This document shows positions 28,102-37,345 of a stretch of 64,000 bases of DNA, piece after piece (position 1 is the first letter of the stretch; each line of letters begins with the position of its first letter). The position numbers and the translations under genes were made by a program. This DNA comes from an uncultured Fidelibacterota bacterium. GTDB lineage: Bacteria > Fidelibacterota > Marinisomatia > Marinisomatales > TCS55. Location of the stretch: the NCBI GenBank assembly GCA_902615915.1, contig CACMQQ010000006.1, positions 23,624-87,623 on the forward strand, written 5' to 3'. A model generated the notes under the pieces. It saw only the letters and a list, made by a program, of their open reading frames with translations. It was not told the DNA's origin and made no database searches.

Positions 28102-30225
28102 TTATTTTTTATTTTTTAACAATCTACCAATTTCGGCGGTTTGGCGGTTAAATTCCTTATCAAAAGCAGAATAATAACTATTTATCTCATAAAAATATCT
28201 TGCGGCTTGACGGTCCACAACAAAAGGGCCTTGCCTCAATACTCCTGGAGAAGGAAATAAGATTTCTACGCCAGGTCTAAAATATTGAAGAGACAGTTCT
28301 AAATCTGGATTTAAATCTAGTAATTTTTTTAGAATCAATACCTCGTAAAGTCTTCTTTCGTATTTATCTAATTCATCTTTTGTAATTAAGATAGTAAATA
28401 CATCTTCAGCAGGACTACTGCCCAATTTATTTAGTCGAGCTAATTCATTTTTAAAAGATTCGTTCATTTGTATGTAATTAACTTTAGCAGAAGGTCTCAC
28501 AAATGGCTTTTCTAAAGTAGCTTTGCCTCTAACTGAATATGTAAGCTTTAAGGCTTTTCCATCAGGTATATTTTCAATATCTGGGGCAAGTGGCTCAACC
28601 TCAAATCCCGCTGGGTCATCCGATGATTCTTTAAAATAGATGACTTTTTTAGGATCAATATATTCGAAATAATTAGTTCTATTAATAATATCTAAAAGCA
28701 TTTTCTTAACTAAAACGGCTTCTCCCGGTATTTTCCCTTCAAGTAAGCTTTTATAGGGCTCTTTCACCAATAAAGTTTTATCAGTCAATACCCTATTATC
28801 GACCTCAGCTATGATATTTTGAAAAACTGGGCTTTCATTTATAAATGAAAGATCAAATACATCTTCTCTTTTGACTCTGTAAGAATTGGGAAACGAAAGA
28901 TTATCAACCTGATCAAACCGTTTATCATCTTGAGGAATGACTCTACTGAAATTATCTTCCTCTTCAGTGATAACGTGAGGCGTTATTACTACAATTACCT
29001 CTTTCTTTGCATCTTCGGTTCCACGAACTGAAAAGAAAAGTTTTAAAAACGGAATTTGAGAAAGCAAAGGAACCCCGCCGGTATTCTTGCTATCTTTCTC
29101 ACTTATAAGTCCACCTATTATAAATGGGGTATTATTAGCAACGCGAACAAACGATTGAACTTTTCTATTATTGATTATCGGTGCAGATTCAACATCTCCT
29201 CCCGTTGCACCAATTCTTTCTTCTGTATCGCTGATAATTGTCTCAACTTGAATGGTAACGCGCGCACCGTTCTCACTAATCCTAGGTCTTAAATTCAAAA
29301 CAATACCAACTGGCACGTAATCCACTCCACGACTAGTAGAAATTTGAGTGTCCGTAACCTTTACAATGGGGATTTGCTGGCCGATTTGAATTCTTGCTTG
29401 TCTGCCATCCAAAACAAGGACTGATGGCTTAGATAAAATATTTGCAGCTTTATTACTAACTAAGGCCTCGATATTTGCTCTAAAATTAGCGCCACTGCCT
29501 AAAAGAGTTCTGTCTAGGACCATCGTAAATGGAGATATTGATCCTCCCTCTGGAGGAGGAAAGTCTGCTGTAAAACCTGGTGCAGCGCTAGAAAAATCAA
29601 CTCCTAATTCATCCAGTTTATCCGAATTTATTTCTAATACTAAAGCTTCAATAGCGATTTGACTAGCAGGAACATCAATCTTATTTTGAATAAGATCAAG
29701 TAATTCTGCGTATGAACCTGTATCCCCTGGTTTATGACCAACCATTAATCTTTGTAGTGGTTCACCGCTTGTGGTATTATTTAAAACAACCCCGCCCAGA
29801 TCTACACCCAAAGGAGTGCTCTTAGAAGACTTTTTGCTTGTGCTTTTTTCAACCAAAGATATTGTTTCCGTATCTGGTAATTTTATTATAACAGGTAGTG
29901 CTCCTGGGGCATCCAAACTTGCAGGTTTATTAGAAAAGACAGGGGTAAAATTATTTTCACCAGCAATTTCACCTTTAGTGGATCTGTATTCAACTACATA
30001 ATAACCCATTGTTTTTAGTGTTGCTAAGGCACGGTCAGTTTGAATATAGCTTAACTTTATCACTTTGTATTCAAGGCTGCGTAACGATCCTGCAGGACCT
30101 GTAGGTAGATTTGATGGTCTAATAACAGGGGTCGGGGGTCTTCTTAATGCAGATGATGGAGGTCTTTGTTGGCCTGAAACAAAATCAAATATGAAGATAG
30201 TAATAAGTAAATATGGATATCGCAT
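28102..30225 (-). CDS. Secretin-family outer-membrane pore protein (GspD/PilQ-like)
   Basis: 707 residues with signal peptide ending FDFVSGQ. An N-domain-like segment (EYKVIKLSYIQTDRALATLKTMGY) is followed by VPASQIAIEALVLEINSDKLDELGVDF and the secretin core: NILSKPSVLVLDGRQARIQIGQQIPI, VGIVLNLRPRIS, FIIGGLISEKDSKNTGGVPLLSQIPFLKLFF and EVIVVITPHVI. About 220 extra residues follow the pore domain, ending in a helical tail of unknown role. Secretins form the outer-membrane gate of type II/III secretion or type IV pili; no other component of these is in the window. The gene start overlaps the upstream lipoprotein stop (TAATG). Confidence 0.9.
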   Translation of the reverse strand: MRYPYLLITIFIFDFVSGQQRPPSSALRRPPTPVIRPSNLPTGPAGSLRSLEYKVIKLSYIQTDRALATLKTMGYYVVEYRSTKGEIAGENNFTPVFSNKPASLDAPGALPVIIKLPDTETISLVEKSTSKKSSKSTPLGVDLGGVVLNNTTSGEPLQRLMVGHKPGDTGSYAELLDLIQNKIDVPASQIAIEALVLEINSDKLDELGVDFSSAAPGFTADFPPPEGGSISPFTMVLDRTLLGSGANFRANIEALVSNKAANILSKPSVLVLDGRQARIQIGQQIPIVKVTDTQISTSRGVDYVPVGIVLNLRPRISENGARVTIQVETIISDTEERIGATGGDVESAPIINNRKVQSFVRVANNTPFIIGGLISEKDSKNTGGVPLLSQIPFLKLFFSVRGTEDAKKEVIVVITPHVITEEEDNFSRVIPQDDKRFDQVDNLSFPNSYRVKREDVFDLSFINESPVFQNIIAEVDNRVLTDKTLLVKEPYKSLLEGKIPGEAVLVKKMLLDIINRTNYFEYIDPKKVIYFKESSDDPAGFEVEPLAPDIENIPDGKALKLTYSVRGKATLEKPFVRPSAKVNYIQMNESFKNELARLNKLGSSPAEDVFTILITKDELDKYERRLYEVLILKKLLDLNPDLELSLQYFRPGVEILFPSPGVLRQGPFVVDRQAARYFYEINSYYSAFDKEFNRQTAEIGRLLKNKK

Positions 30226-30722
30226 TATCTTGGAACCACTAGCTTTATGGGCAATGATACATTAAGCCCATCAAATGAAGCAGTAATCAAGCCATTTTCC
30301 TTATAATTATAATAATAACCACCTGAGCTAGTACTGTAAGTTGATGTAGGCACAAAGGAAGCTAAAACCTCAAGTCTAGATTTTGGTTCATCGCTTATAG
30401 ATGAAACACTAAAACTGGATGATGAAACTACACCGTAAGAATGCATATCAAGCGTCCCGCCAACTGCATCCATCTTCATCAACATTGTCACTGCAGATGA
30501 TAATGAGTCCTTATGGACCCTTCGATCTAAATATACTGTAACCTTTGAAACGCTATTTAAATAGACTATATCGGGATTGATCTTTAAGGTTAATTCAAAG
30601 TTATCATTTTTAGCAGTATCTTTCTTTTCTGGTTCTAAAATATCGTTACTGCAAGAAATTGAAAAAAGACCAATTAAAAAATAAAGAATATTTTTTCTAA
30701 GAATATTGTTTATGGCTAACAT
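30225..30722 (-). CDS. Lipoprotein coupled to the secretin (possible pilotin or accessory)
   Basis: The ORF track starts at 30791. I prefer the ATG at 30722, which gives MLAINNILRKNILYFLIGLFSISC, a proper signal with lipobox FSISC, ~165 residues. The remainder is beta-rich (FELTLKINPDIVYLNSVSKVTVYLD ... SLPIKLVVPR) with a Ser/Tyr-rich middle (SSGGYYYNY). I recognise no family. One-base overlap with the secretin gene suggests a joint function, such as a pilotin that guides secretin to the outer membrane; this is inference only. Confidence 0.55.
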   Translation of the reverse strand: MLAINNILRKNILYFLIGLFSISCSNDILEPEKKDTAKNDNFELTLKINPDIVYLNSVSKVTVYLDRRVHKDSLSSAVTMLMKMDAVGGTLDMHSYGVVSSSSFSVSSISDEPKSRLEVLASFVPTSTYSTSSGGYYYNYKENGLITASFDGLNVSLPIKLVVPR

Positions 30723-30917
30723 GTAAAATTTGAATATTATATAATATAGCATTATATGAACAATATACTTTACATGGAATAGATATATCATCTTAAATAA
30801 TTTTACAAAAAATAATAAATACTATATAAAAGACGTTCTGTGTTAAAATCTAACGATGATATTTAACAAAGTATTTACTAATTATCATTAATGCAAAATT
30901 ATTGAAATAACAAATAG

Positions 30918-31340
30918 ATGCCAGAAGATAAAAATAAAGAGGAAAACTTTAACCTAAGCGCGCAAGATAAGCTTTCAGTAAATAGCTTATACAAGTGGTC
31001 AAAGTTTGTATCAATATGCACTATTGTGCTAGGCTCTATCACTTCTGTATCGATTTTTTTCTTAGCTATTCCAACCGCAATAATAGGCATAATTACTATT
31101 GTTATGGGTGTAAAACTTAATATAGCATCTAATCATTTACGTTACGCTATACAAGTTAACAGTAAAGAAAGTATTTTCATTGCCGCTGATCATTTGAGAC
31201 AATACTTTACTTTCAATGGAATTATAATCATAATTAGTATGATTTTTTTTATCATAATTGCTGTAATTATTTCTCTGTTTGCAGGAGCAATAATTGAGAT
31301 ATTTAATCAAAGTGGATTTGACTACACCATTAGCATTTAA
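30918..31340 (+). CDS. Two-helix membrane protein, DUF5362-like
   Basis: 140 residues. A soluble start (SAQDKLSVNSLYKWSKFVSIC) leads into a long hydrophobic region (~32-64) with a helix-breaking Pro. A cytoplasmic stretch follows (ASNHLRYAIQVNSKESIFIAADHLRQYFTFNGI), then a final membrane segment (~96-125). The layout resembles DUF5362-type proteins of Bacteroidota. Function unknown. Divergent from the secretin lipoprotein across ~195 AT-rich bases without distinctive sites. Confidence 0.5.
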   Translation: MPEDKNKEENFNLSAQDKLSVNSLYKWSKFVSICTIVLGSITSVSIFFLAIPTAIIGIITIVMGVKLNIASNHLRYAIQVNSKESIFIAADHLRQYFTFNGIIIIISMIFFIIIAVIISLFAGAIIEIFNQSGFDYTISI

Positions 31341-31364
31341 GACCAAATTAGAAAATAGATAAAA

Positions 31365-34300
31365 TTGAAAACTCTAAAAAAAATTGTCAATATTAAACCT
31401 GGTGAAGGAAAAATGGTTCTTCTATTTTTCCTATTTTCCTTCTTTGTGGTTGCAATGGGTCTTGTTGCCAAAACTGCAAGAGATGCATATTTTTTAACCG
31501 ATTACGACAAAAGCTTGCTTCCGCTGATGTTTGTTGTTATAGCAGTAATCATTGCACCTTTTTTGGTAGTTTATACTAAAATATCAAAAAAAATCCCTCA
31601 GAAAACTTTATTTGTATTGACTTGCATAATTTTCGCTTCGACCTTTATAATGCTTCAGCCTGTAATGACTGGGTTTATCATTCCTTTGACCTATGTTTGG
31701 GTTGAAATAGTTGTAGCTGTCATGCTAATTCAATTTTGGACCATTGCTGGAGAATCATTCCAACCTCAACAAGCAAAGCGATTATTTGGCATTGTCGCTG
31801 GTGGGGGGTCGCTCGCCGTAATGCTCATTGGCATTAACTTAAAACCATTTGTTGCCTATTTTGGATCGGGCATGCTTCTTTTTCTAGCAGCTTTCTTTCT
31901 TGCTGTAGCTACCATATTAGGGATTAATTGTCTTAATTACATTCAAAACGAATCAACATCAAAGCCGCTAAAGAACAAAGCAAAAACAATAAAAAAGAAA
32001 AAACAAGCTGATCCTTTCATTGTGGGAATCGGTAGCATCGTTGCTTTTTCAGCAGTAGTAACTGTTCTTGTCGACTACCAGTTCAAGATTATGGCGAGTA
32101 GTGCATACCCAGATTCAAGTGACCTTGTTTCTTTTTTTGGAACATTCTATGGCATATCAGGCGCAATGTCCATCATTATGCAGTTTTTCATCACCGGTCC
32201 AATTCTATCACGATTCGGTATCTTGATAGGTTTATTAATTCTACCATTTTTTCTCATTGCAGGTTCAGCATCATTTTTTCTTGCCCCCATGGTCTTAAGC
32301 GCAAGTTTTGCTAAATTTTCTGATCAAACTTTTAAATTCACAATCAATAGTTCTTCATTAGAGCTTTTGTGGCTACCTGTTCCAGCTAATATTCGCAAAA
32401 CTATAAAACCTCAAATTAGTGGAACTGTAAAATCAGTTGCTGAGGGTGTAGCAGGACTTGGGACTTTCTTTCTTGTAAAATTCATTGAACTGCAATTTTT
32501 GAGCTTGATATCTATTGGAGCTATAGCAATATGGATTCTTACTGCATTCAAAGTAAAAACGAATTATGTCAAACAACTTCAAACAGCGATAGCTAAAAGA
32601 GAGATTAATTTTGAAGAGCTAAATATTGATGTTCAGGACGCTGCAATGGTTAAAACCATTGAAGATACGTTAAGCTCAAATGATGAAATAAAACAATTAT
32701 TCGCATTAGAGATAATTGATGGCCTTTCACTTTCTCCCTGGAAGAAAACAATAAAAAAACTTTTTAATAATGGATCAGTGGAATTAAGAAAACGAATTTT
32801 AGAGTTATCATGGGATGAAATTGATATTATAGCTGACGAGGACATCATTCAAGCTATCCACAGAAACGATAATGTTTCCCCGGACGCCATTATTGCTGCT
32901 GGAAAAAGAAGAATTGAAAAAACATATCCAGATATTGAAAAATACTTAACTAATAAAAATGAAGAAATCGTTGCCGCATCAGCAGCCTCAATTTTATTCA
33001 TTAATACAGGTCCAATTGTCGAAGCAGAAAAAATACTCAATGATTTAATCTCTTCCTCTGATGAAAAAACTGCTGGAATAGCACTTAGAAGGCTCACTGA
33101 TAACAAGACAATCTTAACAAACAAAAAATTGATAAAATTTCTCAAATCTAATAGTGATTACATAAGCAATGTAGCCTTATCCATTGCTGAAAAAAGACAA
33201 GATGAAGAATTAATTCCATCTATCATGTCAAATCTCAATCTTCCTAAAACGGCACTTCAGGCACGACAAACTCTAAAAAAGTATCAAGATACAATGATTA
33301 TTGATCATTTTGAAAAGTCACTATCAACTGAGGAAACAAAGCGAAAGCTATATCTTGGTATTTTGTACGCTATCAGGGAATATCCATGTGATAGATCTAA
33401 AGAGATACTACTTAGTAAAATGGATGATGATGATCAAGAAGCATACAATGAAATTGTTAATTCTTTAATTGCTATTGCTCGATTGCATCCCATTCATGAG
33501 AAAAAACTTGAGGATATTTCAAACAAAATACAAACTACTGCAAACAAACTTTATTACAATTACGAACTGATCAAGCTGCTTCCAGGTAATGAGCAAAGTT
33601 TTTTGATGAAAGATTACTTAACCAATGAAATTCAAAATACGCTTCCTACTTTACTAAAACTTGGTGTTATGGATAAACCTCAGACCCCTATAGAATCATA
33701 TATCAATACAATCAGAACTGGTGATAATGCCAAGCTGCCATTTCTTCTAGAGTTCTTTGAAAATATTTTCTCCAAAAGAGAGCGCGCTGTGATTAATCCC
33801 CTAATTGAAAAAATAAGCATTGAGGAAAGAAGTGATATTGGCCATGAATATTTTGACAATTTACCTAAAGATCTGGACAAGGAAATCTCAAACCTTATCT
33901 TTTCAAAAAACAAATGGGAATCTGCAATATCATTAGATTATTGTATTCAATCAAACAAGGAAGAGATTTTGAAAAATTTAAAATGGGAACAATTGCCAAG
34001 ATCAAGAGCAAATAAAGAAATTATTATGAGAATAGCCAAAGACAAAGACTCCCTAAAAAAGCTTGTTCCATCAAAGCTATTTGAAACAAATTCAAAGGAA
34101 TTAACCATGTATTCAACATTAGAAAAAACGATTATCCTTAAATCTGTTGAGCTCTTTAAATCTATACCTGCTGAAAACCTATCAAAGGTTGCCCAAATAA
34201 CTGAAGAGGTTAAATACAGCAAAGATGAGCCCATCTTCTCAGAAGGTGATTATGGTGACTCTCTCTTCATTGTTGTAGATGGTGAGGTTAAGATACATAA

Positions 34301-34535
34301 AGGTAAACAGGAGCTGGCTTTACTTAAAAAAGGAGCATGTTTAGGTGAGATGGCTCTTTTGGACGATGAACCAAGATCGGCAGATGCAACAATAACAGAA
34401 GAGTCAACCTTGTTTAAAATTGAAAGAGAGGGTTTCTATGAAGTAATGGCAGGACAATCCGTTATTATGCAAGGCATCATAAAACTTCTAACCGGCAGAC
34501 TTCGCGTGGCAAATGAAAAATTAATGTCAAAATAA
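31365..34535 (+). CDS. NTT/MFS nucleotide-transporter-like membrane protein fused to HEAT-like repeats and a cNMP-binding domain
   Basis: 1056 residues from a TTG start. Residues ~15-400 hold about 11-12 membrane helices like ATP/ADP antiporters (MVLLFFLFSFFVVAMGLVAKTARDAYFL ... QFWTIAGESFQPQQAKRLFGIVAGGGSLAVMLIG). Residues ~420-910 are soluble helical repeats, probably HEAT-like. Residues ~920-1050 are a Crp-type cyclic-nucleotide-binding fold (FKSIPAENLSKVAQI ... GDYGDSLFIVVDGEVKIHKG ... LGEMALLDDEPRSADATI). The PRSADA cassette resembles the cAMP-binding PRAA motif. It may be a ligand-gated transporter or a membrane sensor. Transport activity is not shown by the sequence. Confidence 0.75.
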   Translation: MKTLKKIVNIKPGEGKMVLLFFLFSFFVVAMGLVAKTARDAYFLTDYDKSLLPLMFVVIAVIIAPFLVVYTKISKKIPQKTLFVLTCIIFASTFIMLQPVMTGFIIPLTYVWVEIVVAVMLIQFWTIAGESFQPQQAKRLFGIVAGGGSLAVMLIGINLKPFVAYFGSGMLLFLAAFFLAVATILGINCLNYIQNESTSKPLKNKAKTIKKKKQADPFIVGIGSIVAFSAVVTVLVDYQFKIMASSAYPDSSDLVSFFGTFYGISGAMSIIMQFFITGPILSRFGILIGLLILPFFLIAGSASFFLAPMVLSASFAKFSDQTFKFTINSSSLELLWLPVPANIRKTIKPQISGTVKSVAEGVAGLGTFFLVKFIELQFLSLISIGAIAIWILTAFKVKTNYVKQLQTAIAKREINFEELNIDVQDAAMVKTIEDTLSSNDEIKQLFALEIIDGLSLSPWKKTIKKLFNNGSVELRKRILELSWDEIDIIADEDIIQAIHRNDNVSPDAIIAAGKRRIEKTYPDIEKYLTNKNEEIVAASAASILFINTGPIVEAEKILNDLISSSDEKTAGIALRRLTDNKTILTNKKLIKFLKSNSDYISNVALSIAEKRQDEELIPSIMSNLNLPKTALQARQTLKKYQDTMIIDHFEKSLSTEETKRKLYLGILYAIREYPCDRSKEILLSKMDDDDQEAYNEIVNSLIAIARLHPIHEKKLEDISNKIQTTANKLYYNYELIKLLPGNEQSFLMKDYLTNEIQNTLPTLLKLGVMDKPQTPIESYINTIRTGDNAKLPFLLEFFENIFSKRERAVINPLIEKISIEERSDIGHEYFDNLPKDLDKEISNLIFSKNKWESAISLDYCIQSNKEEILKNLKWEQLPRSRANKEIIMRIAKDKDSLKKLVPSKLFETNSKELTMYSTLEKTIILKSVELFKSIPAENLSKVAQITEEVKYSKDEPIFSEGDYGDSLFIVVDGEVKIHKGKQELALLKKGACLGEMALLDDEPRSADATITEESTLFKIEREGFYEVMAGQSVIMQGIIKLLTGRLRVANEKLMSK

Positions 34536-34539
34536 TATC

Positions 34540-34848
34540 TTAATCTTTTTTCGGCAGTATCTTTTCTTCAATATTCTTTATTGTGTTTTCTTTCATCTTT
34601 TCCGTTGCCTCACTCGTAGATTTTTTCACGTTCTCAACACCACTTTGTAAATTTTCTTTTATATCATCTAAAGAAACCTCTTTACCGCTCCATATAGAAT
34701 AAGCTATCCACAAAATAAATAATGCACTAAATACCAATACTATTTTCAGGAGTTTTTTTAAAACGCCAAGGAGGATGATAATTGAAAAAACAACTGCTAT
34801 GGCCAGATAAATTGGTTCATTTGAAAGGGTTTCAATTAAGTTTTCCAT
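34540..34848 (-). CDS. Small membrane protein with coiled-coil tail
   Basis: 102 residues. Two hydrophobic segments (~12-30 and ~33-52, ending LFILWIAYSIWSG) precede a charged helical tail (DIKENLQSGVENVKKSTSEATEKMKEN). No family recognised. It ends 4 bases from the transporter stop on the other strand and lies 3 bases after the phosphoesterase gene, so the two - strand genes are probably one transcript. Confidence 0.5.
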   Translation of the reverse strand: MENLIETLSNEPIYLAIAVVFSIIILLGVLKKLLKIVLVFSALFILWIAYSIWSGKEVSLDDIKENLQSGVENVKKSTSEATEKMKENTIKNIEEKILPKKD

Positions 34849-34851
34849 TGA

Positions 34852-35781
34852 CTACTTCTTGTTCATCCTCTTTAATTTATTGCGATTTATTCTACCTGTT
34901 CTATTTTCGTACTCATTGATCAAGCTCATAATACGGGGATCATCCGGTAAAGAAAGTTTCATAGTGTCGACTCTTCCTTCCTTTTTAGAAACATTTCCAT
35001 TGCTAAAAGAAATTTTTACTATTCCAATTTGATAGCCAGATTTTCCTGCTTGAACGACTAAAGTATTATTGAACTCTTCAGGTGACTCAAATAGAGATTG
35101 GCTATGGGACCCAACAATAAGGTCAACATCTTTTAATTTTTTTGCCATCTCAACATCTTTATCAGCGCCTTGGTGAGTTAACAAGACAACTATGTCAGTT
35201 TTGTTTTTTAATTTATTCAGTTCGCTATTTATTTCTTGGTAAGGGTCCATTAGATCGATCTTTTCCTTTATTTCTTGAGGATAATATTTAATTGCATATT
35301 CATCCAAGATTCCAATAATTCCCACTTTCAAGCCATTGCGATTGACAATAATGGATTTAACACTTCGCTCTGTTTTTAGATTAGTGCTAACAATCGATTT
35401 ATCCATAATATCAACAAACTGTTTAAGTTGTTTTTGATCCATCGTTATCTCTTGATCCCCTAATAAAATAGCATCATAAGGAAGTAAATTGTATGCTTCA
35501 GCCATTAAACTATCTTTCAAAAACTGCTTGCTCATTGTAAAGATATCACCCGAATCAACTAATATCGAATTAGGGTTTTTTTGCATGAATTCTTTAACAA
35601 AAACAGAACGTTTTTCAACTGCACCATAGGGCTTATCAGGGCAATAACAATTCTCAAGTGCTCCATTGGTGTTGTTGGTGTGAAGGATATAAATAACTTT
35701 TTCTTGGGCATGCAAACCCATAGAAAGGATCACTAAAAGACTTTTGAAATGAATTTTAATTAGTTTTATCAATTCCAACAT
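34852..35781 (-). CDS. UshA/5'-nucleotidase-like metallophosphoesterase, altered metal site
   Basis: 309 residues with N-terminal signal LIKLIKIHFKSLLVILSMGLHAQ. It covers only the N-terminal calcineurin-like half of UshA-type enzymes. The normal first motif DxH is LHTNNTNG here, DSGDIF is kept, the GNHE motif reads LGDQEI, and LLTHQGADKDVEMAKKL and IVGSHSQSL are retained. NCYC adds two Cys after the first motif. Loss of Asp and His ligands suggests changed metal use or a binding role. The start could be ATG 35781 (AAGG directly adjacent) or TTG 35772 with better spacing. Divergent from the YidD-like gene by 17 bases. Confidence 0.7.
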   Translation of the reverse strand: MLELIKLIKIHFKSLLVILSMGLHAQEKVIYILHTNNTNGALENCYCPDKPYGAVEKRSVFVKEFMQKNPNSILVDSGDIFTMSKQFLKDSLMAEAYNLLPYDAILLGDQEITMDQKQLKQFVDIMDKSIVSTNLKTERSVKSIIVNRNGLKVGIIGILDEYAIKYYPQEIKEKIDLMDPYQEINSELNKLKNKTDIVVLLTHQGADKDVEMAKKLKDVDLIVGSHSQSLFESPEEFNNTLVVQAGKSGYQIGIVKISFSNGNVSKKEGRVDTMKLSLPDDPRIMSLINEYENRTGRINRNKLKRMNKK

Positions 35782-35798
35782 CCTTAAAATTCAACGTA

Positions 35799-36407
35799 AT
35801 GAAGTATTTAATCAAAACATTTTTATTCATTTCTATAATTTTTGCTCAATACCCAGCTGACACACTATTAATATTGCCTTCGACAAGTAAAATTGAGAGA
35901 ATGTTGATCAGTCCAATCTCAAAATGGCAGAGGATTTCTTATGGTTCGCCTGAAATGAATTGTCAATTTTTTCCTAGCTGCTCACAATACGGAGCAATAG
36001 CTATCAATGAAAAAGGCCCTATTCTAGGATTGCTTGCTACATCTGATAGAATAATTAGGTGCAATCCTTCAGCAATGAAAACCCACTCAATGATTGTTGG
36101 TGGTTTTTATCAAGATGGAAGAATAATTGACATGTTAAAACCTGAGTATATAAATGATGAAAAATCACCTGTCGTTGCTGGTATATTATCAATAGTGCCA
36201 GGCTTAGGAAGAATATATTCCAAAAAATATACTGATGGGCTTTTTGGCTTTTTATTAACCTCAGTAGCTTATCAAACTGCTATAAGGAGTAATAAGAAAA
36301 ATTCTATTTTAGCTCCCTTTTTTATCTCTGCTGCTGTAGTACTTCATGGAGGTGAAATATATGGCTCTTATAGATCAGCAAAATATTATACTTCAAAAAA
36401 AAATTAA
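35799..36407 (+). CDS. YidD-like domain fused to a C-terminal membrane domain
   Basis: 202 residues with a signal-like start (FLFISIIFAQYPA). The centre (~50-95) has the YidD pattern: ISPISKWQRISYG, CQFFPSCSQYGAIAINEKGPILGLLATSDRIIRCNPSA, with the three conserved Cys. YidD assists YidC-mediated membrane insertion. The C-terminus (~120-195, SPVVAGILSIVPGLGRIYSKKYTDGLFGFLLTS) resembles the DUF5683-type helical segment found in Bacteroidota envelope proteins. It is an unusual, exported or membrane-anchored YidD relative, not next to rnpA or yidC. Function is uncertain. Confidence 0.65.
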   Translation: MKYLIKTFLFISIIFAQYPADTLLILPSTSKIERMLISPISKWQRISYGSPEMNCQFFPSCSQYGAIAINEKGPILGLLATSDRIIRCNPSAMKTHSMIVGGFYQDGRIIDMLKPEYINDEKSPVVAGILSIVPGLGRIYSKKYTDGLFGFLLTSVAYQTAIRSNKKNSILAPFFISAAVVLHGGEIYGSYRSAKYYTSKKN

Positions 36408-36417
36408 CTATTAGGCC

Positions 36418-36786
36418 TTGATTAAAAAAATATATTATTTATCCATCATAACTACACTATCATTTACTGCTATCCTTTTTTATTTAAAAAAAGAAATATA
36501 CATGATCATTTTTATGGGCGCTTTTATTCCTATTTTAACAAGTTATCTCAATATTAAAATAATTGATTTTATATCCTCAAAGTATGATCATCAAATCACT
36601 GTTAAATTCAATGCAGCGCAATTTTTTATTAAATCTATATTTGTAATTTCACTTATGTTTATTGGCATTAAGGAATTAGAATTAAATATTCCTATTTTTA
36701 TCAGTTGCCTGTGTTCGATATGGTTCATCTTTCATATAATGGAAGGTTTTTATACAAATTCGTTAATAAAAAAAAATAATAGCTGA
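36418..36786 (+). CDS. Four-helix membrane protein of unknown function
   Basis: 122 residues from a TTG start 10 bases after the YidD-like gene. Four hydrophobic helices (~5-22, ~27-45, ~68-86, ~90-112) have short loops and basic ends. The arrangement resembles ATP-synthase AtpI-like subunits, but no ATP synthase gene follows and no signature confirms this. Probably cotranscribed with the YidD-like gene. Confidence 0.45.
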   Translation: MIKKIYYLSIITTLSFTAILFYLKKEIYMIIFMGAFIPILTSYLNIKIIDFISSKYDHQITVKFNAAQFFIKSIFVISLMFIGIKELELNIPIFISCLCSIWFIFHIMEGFYTNSLIKKNNS

Positions 36787-36834
36787 TAATGCATTTTATT
36801 ATAAAAATTTTATAATGTTAAATTAATAGCATTG

Positions 36835-36906
36835 GGTGGATTAGTTTAACAGGCAAAACAGGGAACTCGTAATTCTCAAAAACCAGTTCAAGTCTGGTAT
36901 CCACCT
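36835..36906 (+). tRNA. tRNA-Thr (anticodon CGT)
   Basis: A full cloverleaf can be folded by hand. The acceptor is GGTGGAT/ATCCACC (7 pairs). T8 A9 lead to D-stem GTTT/AAAC with loop AACAGGCA (A14, G18G19, A21). The anticodon stem is GGGAA/TTCTC with loop C-T-CGT-A-A. The variable loop is AAAA, and the T-stem ACCAG/CTGGT closes loop TTCAAGT. The discriminator is T and CCA is not encoded. Anticodon CGU reads ACG, threonine. The four-base variable loop and U73 are slightly unusual. Confidence 0.9.
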
Positions 36907-36965
36907 CATTAAGATTGTAGACAGTTAAAATTTACATGAATTACAAATTGATTAGGAGATAAATA

Positions 36966-37334
36966 ATGGATACTAATTTAGCATTAACAATTATTGGTTC
37001 AGTTTTGACCGTTATTGGTGTTGTCTTTATTGCTATACCAAAAGTTGTAAATGAGAAAACTATAGATGGCCTTCCTACCGAAGCGGTTAATATTGCAGCT
37101 GTATTTCGTTCAGCCAATGGTGGTCTAGGTTTAGCTTTGGGAATGGTAGCGATTTACTCCAGAAATCTACCATCTGAGTATGCTGAAACAGTCCTCCTTT
37201 CTTTAGGCACAGGTTTTATTTTAGTAAATTTAGCATTATTGTCTGGAAAAAGATTTGAAGATGAACTACCTGTTCCACCTATGATCATTTTTCTTATTCT
37301 TACATTTATAGCTTATTACTCAGCGTTAGGTTAA
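36966..37334 (+). CDS. Four-helix membrane protein, DUF4345-like size
   Basis: 122 residues with a good RBS (AGGAGAT) 6-7 bases before ATG. Hydrophobic helices at ~7-25, ~45-63, ~75-92 and ~103-120. A polar loop (VNEKTIDGLPTEAVNIAAVFRSANGGLGLALG) carries the motif FRSANGG, as in small DUF4345-type membrane proteins. Function unknown. It follows the tRNA by 59 bases. Confidence 0.5.
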   Translation: MDTNLALTIIGSVLTVIGVVFIAIPKVVNEKTIDGLPTEAVNIAAVFRSANGGLGLALGMVAIYSRNLPSEYAETVLLSLGTGFILVNLALLSGKRFEDELPVPPMIIFLILTFIAYYSALG

Positions 37335-37345
37335 ACAGAATTAAG

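Noticed and set aside
36418-36786. AtpI-like ATP synthase accessory protein
   Set aside because: Only helix layout agrees; no atp genes are near and no signature was found.
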